Assembly (NCBI GenBank): GCA_030180135.1 | Contig: CM058239.1 | Coordinates: 73,663,823-73,727,822 of the forward strand | Origin: Orychophragmus violaceus | Taxonomy: Eukaryota; Streptophyta; Magnoliopsida; Brassicales; Brassicaceae | Length of the DNA stretch: 64,000 bases | Reading direction: 5' to 3' | The notes under the pieces: generated by a model | What the model was told of the DNA's origin: nothing | The model's database searches: none | Seen by the model: the letters and a program-made list of their open reading frames with translations, nothing else | Part shown: positions 11,382-22,262 of the stretch, one piece after another | Numbering within the stretch: the stretch's first letter is position 1 | How the letters are laid out: the number at the start of each line of letters is the position of its first letter | Translations under genes and position numbers: made by a program

Positions 11382-11783
11382 TGTTGTTATGGAATTTTGA
11401 TCTAGTTCAAAGAGCCAGGGTTACGATCAAAGGGGTCCGAACAAACGAGGTGAGAATAAACTTTAAGTGGGGTCAGAAACTGTTCTTATTAATAATAAGG
11501 CCGAAGGCGAACAATGAACAAGATGGACGAGGTGAGAGTTTGTCGATTGCATGCTCCCTAAATGTTGCTCAGGCTCTTCGCTTTGTAAGTGTAGTTCGGA
11601 GCCTTCACAAGTTACAAGATGTGTAAAATGAAGAGTGAAGGGTCTATTTATAGCATGAAAATATATGACTTCTTGCTTGGCCGTTTGACTCCTTAGCGGA
11701 CTCGATCGTTGGACCGAAATGCTTTTGATTAAGTGGAAGATTTCTAATGGGCTTATGGATGGGTGATAAACTCATATCCAACA
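11382..11783 (-). repeat. 5' LTR of Tat-type element
   Basis: 402 bp, TGTTGTTATGG to ATATCCAACA on the plus strand. It contains about 65 bp absent from the other LTR (around 11565-11630). A minus-strand TATA-like CTATAAATAG lies at about 11643-11652. It is followed by TCTAC, the target duplication. Confidence 0.8.
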
Positions 11784-12134
11784 TCTACCACCATGTAAGA
11801 AATCCTAACCATTCCTCTTCTGGCAATGGCAATTTGATTTCAGTTGAACAATATCTCAATCAACTTTCTCCGACACAACTGTTCGGTGAAGATCGACCTT
11901 TCATCCTCTTCTGATCTTTGATGAAGGATCAATTATCACGAGTAACAATTACCTTTATTATTTTATGGGTTTGGGCTGGTTTAACTAAAAATACTATGAT
12001 TTGTTAGTGGAATACTAAAGAATATAAAAAAAGGATTACTAATTGGCTGGACCCATAAAGAACATCATAGCCAAAAGGCTGTTAATCTTTTTTATTCTCG
12101 TGCGATTAAATATGATGACCATTTACAAAAACAA
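11784..12134. other. Unclassified sequence between elements
   Basis: It may be the continuation of the LINE 3' fragment at 5992-6370, since the insertion split that sequence. I see no reliable reading frame. It is AT-rich toward 12050. Confidence 0.3.
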
Positions 12135-14383
12135 AATGTTACTTCGGTAACGTACTCTGTCCTTCTGAATGGTTCTCCGGGTGATACCGTCCAACCTTTT
12201 CTGGGTCTTCGTCAAGGTGATCCATTGTCCCCCTATCTTTATCTGTTGTGCACTCATTGCCTTTCGTCGCTTCTCACCCAAGCTGCCCAGACCAAGTATA
12301 TACACAGTTTCCGTGCCAGTCCCGGTGGACCGTCCTTTACTCATTTATTCTTTGATGAAGATTCAGTTGTCTTCTGTAAGGCTGACATGACTGAAGTTTC
12401 CCGCATGTTAGCTCTTCTCGCTACTTACTCTGCTGCGTCGGGGCAGTTCATCAACTTTACCAAATCGGCCATTCTCTTTGGCAAATAAATTCCATCCACT
12501 CTTCAGCAGGCTCTTGCCGCTCAGACTGGCATCTCTAAGACTGGAGGTTTTGGGCGCTATTTAGGTCTCCCGGAATCTATTGGTCGTAATAAATTTGATA
12601 CTTTATCTTATCTCAGCCAACGGGTTCAGCGTAAACCTGAGAACTGGACCTCTCGCTTCCTCTCTCCGGCTGGACGTGAAGTGTTGCTTAAGTCGGTAGT
12701 CACAGCTCTTCCAACGTATTGCATGTCTTGCTTTTTACTACCCAAAAAACTCACAGTTCGACTTACTAGTCTTATGCGTAATTTTTGGTGGTTCCAATGG
12801 CCTTCCCGTCAGAAGCTTCCCTGGATAGCTTGGAGCCGTAAGACCCACCTCAAACAATATGGGGGCATGGGATTTAAAGATTTTCATCTTTTTAATATCG
12901 CTGTACTCTCCATGCAAAGCTGGCGCATCTTGACTCATCCCTCCTCCCTCCTTGCACAAGTTTATCATGCCAAATATTTTCACAACACTTCTCTGCTTGA
13001 AGCACGTCCTGGCTCTCGACCCAGCCATGCCTGGCGGAGTATTTGTTCAGGAACCTCCCTTCTCCAGCAAGGTCTCAAATGGAATGTTGGCGACGGCCGC
13101 TCCATTCGGGTCTTGCATGATCCTTGGCTTGGGATGCCCCCACTCTCTTCCATTGCTTCTACTCCACCGTTGAATCCTGATTTGCGTGTCGCTGATCTTT
13201 TGCTTTCTTCCACCCATCAATGGAACCTCCCAGCCCTTCGTGCCATATTCACTCCCGCCGATCAAGCTTTGGTGTTGCAGGTTCACCCTCCCTTTTTTCC
13301 TAAGGCGGATTCCCCCCACTGGATATTCACTTCATCTGGTGTAAATACCGTTAAATCTGGCTATCATCAACCTATTAAATTTTCCATACCTACTTCCCCG
13401 GATGAGGTGAGTCGTATCCACTTATGCAAACGGCTGTGGAAGCTTCATTTACCTCTGAAACTCAAACACTTCTGGTGGCGAGTTCTTCATAATGCCATCC
13501 CGGTGGCTGACAACTTACGTAGGCGCCATTTGTCCATCCCGGCTGATTGCTCTGTTTGTGGCGACTTTCCTGAAACTCTTCTCCATATGCTATTCCACTG
13601 TAGGGTTGCTTGTGAGGTTTGGGAACTATCACCTGTCCTTTTCGGGTGCCCCGGTTCAATCCAAACCCAACTCTTCTTTCTACCATAAGTATGCTTTTTC
13701 AACAGGATTCCTCTTCTCAGTCTTTGCCTGGCTTATTCCCAATCATTGGATTGAAACTTTGGAAAGCGAGGAACGCTCTTCTCTATGATCAAGTTAGATG
13801 GCAAATTGTTGACATTCTTCATTCAGCCACCTCGGAATACCAACTGTGGCATGAAGCAAATCCATCTTCTAACCACACAACCTTGCAACCCTCTTTGGCC
13901 AGCTCTCACCTTCCCTCCACCTTTCAGGATGTTCTCGCCCTTTCCTCCTCTTTCTGTTGTTGCACAAATGCCTCTTGGACAGCATCGGACTCACCGGTGG
14001 GTATTGGTTGGACACTCCATCATTCTGATGGTCGTGCTCTTCTCACAGGTTCCGCCTCGGCACCATCAGTTTCCACCTCCCTCGAAGCTGAGGCCCTTGC
14101 ACTGCGGGAAGCACTACATCACCTTACTCGCCTTGTCTATACTCAAACTATGTTCTCTGGAGATGCGTATATTCTCTTTCATCCGTTCCAGTGTTCCGAT
14201 AGGCGCCCTGATCCATCTACTTTCTTTCTCATCATCCAGAATTATGTATTCGACATTCTCCACCTTATCACGTCCTCGGCCATCTTTCATCATATTGCGA
14301 GGGAAGCCAACACGGAGGCTGATCAGCTAGCTAAGAATGCGCGTTTTGCTCGTTCCCTTTGTCTTATCTCATGGACTGTGTAA
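12135..14383 (+). pseudogene. LINE ORF2: RT, zinc-binding domain and RNase H
   Basis: RT block RQGDPLSPYL lies at about 12209-12238. The active-site position reads FFDEDS (about 12347-12364) where the family has FADDS, so the first catalytic Asp pair is altered. A stop lies at 12486-12488 in the same frame. The next piece (12489-13688) holds the thumb-like YLGLPESIGRNK and SRFLSPAGREVLLKSV, and the zinc-binding CSVCGDFPETLLHMLFHC. A frameshift at about 13650-13690 moves to 13619-14383, which carries an RNase H-like domain (CTNASWTASDSPVGIGW, EAEALALREALHHL). There the usual first catalytic Asp is Asn, as read from alignment to the family pattern in memory. It is dead as a gene. Confidence 0.8.
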
Positions 14384-14426
14384 TATCTTTACGTTTTACT
14401 ATTCAGTTGACCAAAAAAAATAAAAG
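12135..14426 (+). mobile_element. 5'-truncated LINE (non-LTR retrotransposon) with A-rich tail
   Basis: Begins inside the RT domain (VTYSVLLNGSPGD), continues through zinc-binding and RNase H domains, and ends with an A-rich tail at about 14411-14426. Lack of endonuclease and a 5'-truncated start are the usual product of incomplete target-primed reverse transcription. No target duplication was identified. Confidence 0.8.
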
Positions 14427-15277
14427 GAAGATAACCATTGTTTAATTTGGGCTCTAACTCGTGTAATGAACAAAGACGATAAAAAACAGAAAAAGGGTTC
14501 AACAAACATCTGCATGAACAAAAATAAGTTAGACACACTTTATAATCAAACTACGTAGGACGGAGTCATCAACCCATCATAAAATTTCATGGAAGACTTC
14601 CTATTTTGAGAAATAATGTTCACTATTTATTTTTGAGATATATGACTACGAATGAAAATATATGTTTCGATTATATATGTTTGAAATCATATTGATTCAA
14701 TAATACTAATATAATTCACTCGCACAAATATTATTAAACATAAATTTAAAAAAATAAAATTATCAAATAAATTTAATAAAAATAATAATATTATAAAATT
14801 TTATATAAAACTGTTTATAATTATATATATATTATTATAGTTAATAACATATTTTATAATTTATTGTAATATAAAGATAATAGTAATAAAATAAAATATA
14901 ATTATATTTGATGTATAAAAATCAATATATAAATATTTTATTTAAAATACTATTATATATATATTTAAAATTTATATAAATAATTCGAATTTAATGTATA
15001 AAATTTAAATTTATATAAATAATTCGAATTTAATGTATAAAATTCAAAAACAGTATTTATTAATATTTAAAAATATTCATAAATGTTTTCATGTTTATCA
15101 ATTTACTTTTTATTTTTATTGATGGTTATGTATACCTTATTTAAAATATTGTATCAATTATATATAAATTCAAAATTTATATAAATAATATGAATTTACT
15201 ATATAAAAATTTAAAACAATATTTATTAATATTGAAAGTATTCATAAATATTTTCATAATTATCAACTTATTTTTTT
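14427..15277. repeat. AT-rich imperfect repeat region
   Basis: Very AT-rich, with recurring blocks such as TTTATATAAATAATTCGAA (twice, about 14968-15030) and a recurring unit ending in ATGTTATGTATAYC near 15125, 15285 and 15365. No ORF is visible. The T-run at about 15271-15277 is the left edge of the 5.9 kb duplicated block. Confidence 0.55.
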
Positions 15278-16741
15278 ATTGAATGTTATGTATATCTCCA
15301 AAATAAAATTTAAAATCTTCATATAAATATTTCATATTTATCATCTTATTTTTTATTATCTAATGTCATGTATATCTTCATAATAAAATTAAAAATATAA
15401 TAAAATTACCAATATAAACTAAGGTTAACACAATATTTAGCTTAATTTCATTAATGACAAATTATTAATCAACCAATTTGAAAATGAATATAAAACCAAA
15501 ATCACTTTACAATTAATATAAAAATTAATTATTAATATTTTATTTTAAAAACAACTTCTATTATTCTTTTTTTCCTTCCATCCCAACACGAATGACATTT
15601 GACAATACATATTTCCCGAATAAACTAACAAGCTAATCTATCAACCACAAAGAAATAGATAACAATATAAGATACTAGAACTTTAAATCATGAAACCTGT
15701 GTCAAGCAAGGTGAAAACAACTCAATCCCTATGAGAAAAAAACTGAACCAGTGAAAAATGAAACTCTCGTTAGCCAACGAATCTAAATTGAGATGTTTCT
15801 CAAGTCTCAATTTTGGTGTCTCTTTCCAAACCAGCGAACGTAACTCTCACTATAAGCAATGAGTACCTTTCCTTCCAAAGAAAATATATCATTATTTGAA
15901 ATAAGATGGCATATAACTTTAACCTTGCGCTTGGAGGATGAGTGTCGAACCCAACTCATCACGCAGTCAATAGTAGAGGGTGGACTAATATTATGATGAC
16001 CAAAAAAGAACTCCGAACCAGAAGTAATAAGGGCAGCTAAAGAAAATATGAGACACTTTCCTTTACAGAATCGCAAAGAAGATAAATCGTCGAAACTGGT
16101 AAACCCCAACTATGAAGCCTATCACGAGTGGTGAGTATGTCCCTTGCAACCACCCAAGCAAAGAAAACATGTTTCAGGATTCACACTTTAAACCAAATCA
16201 ACTTATGCTACAATACAAAAATAGTAGACGGGCGGAGGCAACTCCAGTTTTGATGCAAGAACTTTTCGGGATCACCTGCCAAGCTGTTCCTCTAAAGAAA
16301 GTAATATGGTACTTATGTGTCCTCTAAGTGTAAAGGATCAACGCATTCTCGAAGAAGTTATAAGATATGATGCCTACTTCTCAGAAGTTGTCAATTTCCA
16401 TTGATCAAAGTATCAGCCACTTTTGGATATAACGAGATGCCAAAAAGCATTGGACCTCGTTAACCCAAGAAGATGGCCCAAACCAGTTCAATTATCATGC
16501 CCAAAGAAAGCCTCCTTACCCGATTGTGTAACACAAGAGAGAAAAGGCTGAGCAAATAGGCGCAACTTCATTAATTTACGCCATATCCCAACTACTACAA
16601 GAGCTACAATCCGCAATTCAGAAAAGTCGTCTTTGATTATATTCCTCTTAATCCATGCTACTCGTAGAGATCCATCAGCTGCAAGCATTACAAATTTGCT
16701 TAGGACTGCCCCCTCCCCGCGCAAAAGATAAGTGTGTAACA
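15278..16741 (-). repeat. Segment R, copy 1 (LINE-derived piece plus AT-rich flank)
   Basis: 1464 bp, nearly identical to 47031-48493. The right edge joins the Athila-like tail at GTCGATTATCG in both copies, so that junction existed before duplication. The inner part is LINE-derived on the minus strand; the outer part is AT-rich. Confidence 0.75.
15807..16735 (-). pseudogene. LINE zinc-binding fragment in segment R, copy 1
   Basis: Minus-strand translation with stops and shifts. It begins near 16700 (LSKFVMLAADGSLRVAW), passes an ILKHVFFAWVVARD block near 16190-16140 and TRDRLHSWGLP, and reaches YLLCDSVKES near 16080. The W-x8-HAFFAW-like then RDRLxxWG then C-x2-C order is the plant LINE zf-RVT pattern. 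I see no intact frame. Confidence 0.6.
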
Positions 16742-16974
16742 GTCGATTATCGTCTGTGCTCGAAACTTCTCGACTTCAGTGTCGACCGACACCAAGTGGA
16801 TGTCAACCGACACTGACTCTCCTGTGCTACGGATTCTGCTTAACTTGACACAAAAACACCAAAAACAAAAGAAATCAAAGTGCAAGACCAAACATCCTAA
16901 TATATACAACTTGCCAGTGGGTTGTCTCCCACTCAACGCTTGTTTTTAGTCGTTAGCTTGACTATGGTGGGAGA
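16742..16974 (-). other. Post-gag tail of RT-less Athila-like element, copy 1
   Basis: Non-coding stretch after the gag-protease stop, shared with 45939-46208 and 48494-48727. It includes a purine-rich GGGAGACAACCCACTGG on the minus strand and a palindromic motif pair starting at 16779 and 16800. Confidence 0.6.
16779..16813. repeat. Palindromic motif pair
   Basis: 14-mers at 16779 (central GACC) and 16800 (ATGTCAACCGACAC), 21 bp apart. The paralogous pair is at 48532 and 48553. Confidence 0.75.
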
Positions 16975-19084
16975 TTAGACTCCCGGGGGTTTCGATAGAG
17001 GCTGTGAGTGCCTCTGCAAAAATCTTTTCATCCATGGCGGTGTGTAAGAAGTATCAGCATGAGATCGTCCAAGGAATGAAGGAATAGATCCAGGGTGAGA
17101 GTGAAGCTCGGGAGCTATGGAGCGTTTCCCTGCATTCACAGCAATGAGGTGATTAGAACTGAGTTTTGAAGATACATACCTTCGCTTTGGTGGAGTCTTG
17201 ACGTTTGGAGCTTTCTGCTTATGAGTAGTTGCAGGCTCTGAAGATGTCAGAGTGGAATCTTTAGAAACCACCATCTTTCTTTCTCCAATATCAGAAACTG
17301 TAGCCTCATTAGTCTGAGCCTCTTGCTCCATTTCAATGCTAAAGGCTTGACCGTCAATGGTGGACTTCCGCAACTTATCCATCTTGAAGTGCAGAGGCTT
17401 ATCTCCCATGTGGAGATCAATCAGACCGTGCCTCACATCAATCATCGCGCCAGCTGTGGCTAAGAAAGGTCTACCAAGTATCAGTGGGTCATTCGGTTCT
17501 TTGTCATATTCAGCACCACGAAGTCTGTTAGAATCAAGTAATTTCCAACTCTGACAGGGATGTCCTCGAGAACTCCTTCAGGGATCCTCTTAGATTGATC
17601 AGCTAGGATCAGAGAAATCCTAGTCTGCTTGAAGTCCGTCAACCCCAATCTATCAGCCACAGAGTATGGCATGAGGTTACCAGCAGCGCCTAGATCACAT
17701 AAGGAATGCCTGAAGCTGTCCTTGGAGACTGAGCAATCTTGCACAAAGACACCAGGATCAGGTAGCTTCTTTGGAATCTGATTAAGCATCACATCACTGA
17801 TCTGTTTAAGGAGCACCACTACCCAATCCCTCAAATCTTCATCCATTGGGATCATCTTCTCAACATATCTCCTTAGACAAGGGTGAGTTGGTAAAGCATC
17901 AGCTTGTGGATCCTCATTCAGCTTCTCATCCATCACTTCCAGGCGTCTGGCATCATCAAGCTCCTGCTCAGACTTCATAGCCACCTTAGGGAAAGGTATC
18001 TGAGGTTTGTAATCCCTTTCTTCAGCAGCAACATGATGCATTGATGAACCCATGTATGACGGACCGTAGTGTCGATCGACGTTGAAGTGGTGTCGGTCGA
18101 CACTCGGTTTGCATTCTGAATCTTTCGACAGTTCTTCAGCCAAGTCGACCAACAAATCGGGCTTAGTCGATTTGCCTTCTTCACGAGAACTCGAAAACAC
18201 TCTTGAAGCAAGATGTCGACCGACGTTGAAGCCAGTGTCGGTCGACACTGAATCTGTAGCTTCGGGTTTTTCTCTGTTTTCAACGAATTCCACAGTCTCA
18301 ACCTCAAAACTTTCCTCCTGATCCAGCCTATCTTCAGTCTGAAACGAGATAGCATTGATTTGGGTGTTTTGAACATTCTTTCCCTTGACTGAGCTTGAAA
18401 TATGGTTTACTTGTGTATCCAGCTGCTTTATATGTGTGCTCAAAGACTCAAACTTCCCATTAAGATCAATGTAGATGACATCCATCTTTTTATTGAAGTC
18501 CACACTAGTCTTTGTCTGCCCCTCAAGTATCTGCTCCATCATAGCTTCCAACTTGCTCTCATGAGTATTAGCAACAGGAGGAGTCTCATAAGATGATGAT
18601 CCATAGGTCCTCTGGTAGGAGTTGTTCTGCTGAAAAGGTTTCTGGAAACCAGCATTCTGACCATATCCAGAAGAGTTTTGGTTGCTTGTGAAAGCACTCT
18701 TCTGACCATAACCAGTGTTAGCATTGTAGAACTTGTTACCATGCTGATTTCCAAACCAGTTTGCTTGAAATCCAGATCCACCAATGTAGTTCACATCCTC
18801 TTCTTGGCAGCCATCTTCAGGTTCAAACTCCTCAACCTCTTGAGCAAAGTGGACAGCCTTCTTCCCAGTCAGCAAGCTATGGACATTGTCTAGCTTATTC
18901 TTCATCTCAGCAATCTGGAAGTTGTCAACTTTTCCACCAGACTCTTTTCTCTTCCTATCAACCTTCTTAGTTCTGTTGCTGCTCACCAAGTTATCAATCA
19001 ATATCCTGGCTTGCTCAGGAGTCTTGGTGTTGAAATTACCATTGCTGGCAGCATCCAACGCAGATTGTTACCAGAGATCCACAC
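16975..19084 (-). pseudogene. RT-less Athila-like gag-protease, copy 1, C-terminal part
   Basis: C-terminal two-thirds of a gag-protease gene whose N-terminal third is at 26750-27463. A copia element splits them. From 19058: gag tail, Gly/Asn/Gln-rich region (GNQHGNKFYNANTGYGQ), acidic and Ser-rich linker containing in-frame palindromic motifs (SVDRHHFNVDRHY), and protease-like CDLGAAGNLMPYSVADRLGL. A one-base loss near 17508, relative to the paralogue at 49265, shifts the frame. It then continues at 17445 as MIDVRHGLIDLHMGDKPL. The gene ends after STIDGQAFSIEM with a 110-residue tail finishing PWMKRFLQRHSQPLSKPPGV, in place of RT. Two other copies share this tail. Confidence 0.8.
18069..18248. 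repeat. Two palindromic motif pairs inside coding sequence
   Basis: Starts at 18069 and 18090 (21 bp) and at 18213 and 18235 (22 bp). They lie in the gag-protease linker and are translated. Paralogous pairs are at 49823/49844 and near 49967-50000. Confidence 0.75.
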
Positions 19085-19724
19085 TGTTGGGAATGTCCTG
19101 AAATCTACTGTGCTATCTCTAGAAAGTATGATAAGTGTCGAGATCAGACATAAGTCATAAATACTGGGAGGTCATGATGACTTGCTAGAGCCCGCTCTTG
19201 ATCTATAAGTTGAGTACTTATTACCAGTATTGTATGATCCCAAAGGGTCACACACCATAGCTAACGGGAAAGTTAAAAAGGAATTAATACAGTAAGATGC
19301 AAGACATTTACTGTATTTGTACAGAGAATTGGGCCAGACAAAATACAGTCTTTTTGTCTGATTTGGGTCTTGGGCCCAAAAGCCTGATAAGCCATTAGTT
19401 TAATTACTTGGGCCCATATAAGGAAAGAGGGGCGCCAGTTAGCCTAAGCTTCTGCGATTTTAGGTCTGGCCGTCCTCCTCTCTCTCTGTTGTTCCAGCTT
19501 GGTCTAGCAGCCTGATCCAGTAGCTTGTAAGCGTGTGGATACCTAGGAGGAGCCGGTAATCATCAGCTCTTGCAGATCTCGATATTCCCTTGATCAATCC
19601 GCTGCAATCATAAGGTAATGATCCTGGTCTGTTTATGATTCAACTGCAAATCACCTAGATCCTAGTTGATTATGTGATAGGTTGTAATCTGATAATTAAA
19701 CCTATGAACCAACATAATCCCACA
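19085..19724 (+). repeat. 5' LTR of copia I
   Basis: 640 bp, TGTTGGGAATG to AATCCCACA. TATAAGG at 19417-19423 is a likely TATA box. Unlike the other two copia families here, this LTR has no palindromic motif pair. Confidence 0.93.
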
Positions 19725-19725
19725 G

Positions 19726-19738
19726 TGGTATCAGAGCC
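19726..19738 (+). promoter_or_regulatory. Primer binding site, initiator tRNA-Met type
   Basis: TGGTATCAGAGCC, one base after the LTR end; the usual copia primer site. Confidence 0.9.
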
Positions 19739-21315
19739 TAGGTCGTTAGGTTTTTGCTGTTTGGATCATATTTAGGTTGTTTTTAAATGTTTAGAATCGA
19801 ATTTGTGTTAAGAAATTTGATTAGAAAACTTGAAAACCTAATATGCAAATCGCATAAACCGATTGAAACCCATCGGTATGCGAAGCGGATGCGAGTATCG
19901 ATCGACGAGGGAGCGTGATATCGATCGATATCAATCGGATCGATTGCTTCTCGCTGTCCCGATGACCCGATCGCAACGAGCTGATGCATGCGAGTATCGA
20001 TCGACGAGGGAGCGTGATATCGATCGATATCGATCGGATCGATTGCTTCTTGCTGTCCCGATGACCCAATCGCAACGAGCTGATGCGCCTGTCCCGATCG
20101 TATCGCGCGAGGTCCCGAAAGCGAGCTTGGCTCGTCTTCTCGATCCGGCGATGCGTGATCCGGCTGGCGAGACATACGTTCCGCGAGTAGCCATTCGGTT
20201 AAGCCGAGCCTCGCGGTTCGTCCCACCTAACCCGAGACGCGAACCAATCGTGCCATTGGGCCATTGCGGTTCGTCGTTGGTTTTGCCTTATCCCGCAAGT
20301 TAGGTCAAAATCAGCTAAAATTGATTGGTTAGACCAATCTATTTCTTCCTGATTTTGGAATTAACCGAACCGATCCAATTTAATTGGTGGTTCAAGCGGT
20401 TAACCAAATCGCGGTTTGCTGGAAATTATTTAATACAATTGGTATTATTTAATTCCTGGTTAAACCGGATTTAAATTCAAAAATTGAATTTTAACCTAAA
20501 CCGAAGGCTGGTCTAAGTTTGATTTGGTTGGACCAAATAATTTAGAGCTGGTCTGGTTTAGTAAATAACCAGTTGGATTTAGTAGTTAATTTGGTCTTGG
20601 ACCAGAATTAATGAACCGACTCGGTTATGTCAAATTATTGGGCCAATTGGAATTCTGTGGTCTTGGGCCAAGAATTGGGCCTATAATTTGTGACCCAACC
20701 GAAAACTTTAATAAAATATTAAATTAGAAATTTCTATTTTTAGCATGTTTCTAGATTTAGAAAGTTTCTAAAATAAGTAAGTTTCCCAAAATAGTAATCT
20801 TCTATATTTGGAAAGAAAACCTAAAATCCTCAAAACCAATATCAAGCTTGGATGTCTTGCCCAATCTTGTCAGCTACTTAACGCTTATTCAATTACAGAT
20901 ATGGCTTACAGTGTGAGGTGTCTGTTTTTGCGTAAGTAATGTAGTATATAGTCACTAATTTCATTGGGAGTCCCAGACTTTAGTGATTATTTGGCTGTAA
21001 GAGATTGGTTTCCTTGACTGGGCCATCGGGAGTCCCGGGCCTTGAGACATCTGGTGAATTGGGCCTTGGGCCCAATCCACAACCGAGAGTTATATAGATA
21101 TAACTAGCTGTATGCATGCTTACCAAGTAAAGCTAATTCTGGGTGACGGCCAGTGGCCCACTTTGGTTTTGGTTGAACATGGGTCTCGGAATCATTGCAT
21201 TCTTATGAGGTTAAAAAAAGAAATTTTGAATGCAATGCGAGTTTTCTTATAAGTTATTAAGATTACTCTTTTGTGAACTAAATAACTAAAACTCTATTGT
21301 CTCATAATTTCAGCT
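19739..21315 (+). other. Leader of copia I with 99-bp tandem duplication
   Basis: 1.6 kb between primer site and gag. A 99-bp unit occurs twice (about 19891-19989 and 19990-20088), each holding TATCGATCGA-type motif cores. A 146-codon frame (19863-20303) is open across both units. It is Arg-rich and has no family resemblance, so I do not call it a gene. Near the end the sequence TTTCAG just before the gag ATG looks like a 3' splice site. Confidence 0.6.
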
Positions 21316-22262
21316 ATGTCAAGCACAACAACACAAAACACTTTCTCGATCCGGTCTGCCCTTGAGAAGGACAAACTGAACGGATCAAACTTCCTGAACT
21401 GGTCCAGGAACCTGAGACTTGTGCTCAGGCAGGAGAAGAAGGCTTATGTCCTTGAAAGAGTTCTCCCCCTAGACCTGCGAATAATGCCACAAAAGCTGTG
21501 AAGAATGCTTGGGATACGCATTCTTCAGATGCTAATGACGTGGTTTGCCTAATGTTGGCGACAATGGTTCCCGAACTGCAGATGCAGTGGGAAGGCCTGA
21601 CTTGTCCCATGGAACTGATGGCAAACCTGAAAGCGTTGTTTCAGGAGCAGGCTCGTACAGAGAGATTCCAAACTGTAAAGAATCTCTTGGACTGTAAAAT
21701 GGCTAAGGATGCAACAGTGAGTCCACATGTTCTGAAAATGATGGGTTATCTCGATCATTTGACTAGACTCGACTGTCCTATAAGCCAAGAGCTTGCTTGT
21801 GATATCGTTCTGCAGTCTCTTACTCCTGCATATGACCAGTTCACCTTGAACTATAATATGCATGGGTTGACAAAGACTTTGCCTGAGCTACATGGTATGC
21901 TCAAGACTGCAGAACCTAATCTGAAGAAGGCCAAGGACCCGTCTGTACTCATGGTGCAGAAGGGCAAGGGTTTCAAGAAATCCGCTGCAGACAAAGGAAA
22001 GGGCAAGGCAGTCCACAAAGAAAAGGCCAAGCCCAAGCCCGTGTCTAAAGCTGGGCCTTCTGATATCTGCCACTTTTGCAAAGAGGCAGGGCATTATCGC
22101 AGGGACTGTAAGAAATACCAGGAAAGTCTGAAGGAGAAGAAGAAGTCCTTCGCGACTACTGCTTCAGGTATTTTTGTTATTGAAGTAAATACTACTACTT
22201 CAGATAATACCACTTGGGTATTAGATACTGGATGTGGGGCTCATATTTGTACTAATGTGTAG
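21316..22262 (+). pseudogene. Copia I gag and protease (two lesions)
   Basis: Starts at the ATG at 21316, just after a TTTCAG acceptor-like site, with NTFSIRSALEKDKLNGSNF and a LNWSRNLRLVLRQE block. A frame change lies within a C-run near 21466. The second piece (from 21498) continues through the gag core to a CCHC knuckle CHFCKEAGHYRRDC (about 22068-22109) and the protease WVLDTGCGAHIC (about 22217-22252). A TAG at 22260-22262 lies in the same frame as the integrase N-terminal region that follows. Gag forms the particle; the aspartic protease would process it. The neighbouring copia at 61115 is open across both equivalent positions. Confidence 0.88.

Larger units (their letters stand above)
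6371..11783 (-). mobile_element. Tat/Retand-type non-autonomous LTR element with antisense gene
   Basis: Flanked by a perfect 5-bp target duplication TCTAC (6366-6370 and 11784-11788). LTRs lie at 6371-6707 and 11382-11783. A primer binding site starting TGGCGCCGTCTGTGG on the minus strand sits beside the right LTR, so the element runs on the minus strand. Contents in element order are a degenerate gag (about 11340-9800) and then, on the opposite strand, a gene with a TATA box at about 6895 and intron-like segments. No protease, RT or integrase is recognisable. Antisense extra ORFs between pol and the 3' LTR are known in the Tat/Retand lineage; here pol is gone but the antisense gene remains. 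Confidence 0.8.

Noticed and set aside
14427..15277. Helitron or MITE in the AT-rich region
   Set aside because: I could not identify terminal hairpin, CTRR end, terminal inverted repeats or a target duplication.
15807..16109. 100-codon minus-strand frame as a small gene
   Set aside because: It overlaps decayed LINE zinc-binding sequence read in other frames and is present twice only through segment R duplication.
19863..20303. 146-codon frame in the copia I leader as a gene
   Set aside because: No family resemblance, the opposite strand is equally open, and the sequence is GC-rich and duplicated, so open frames are expected by composition.
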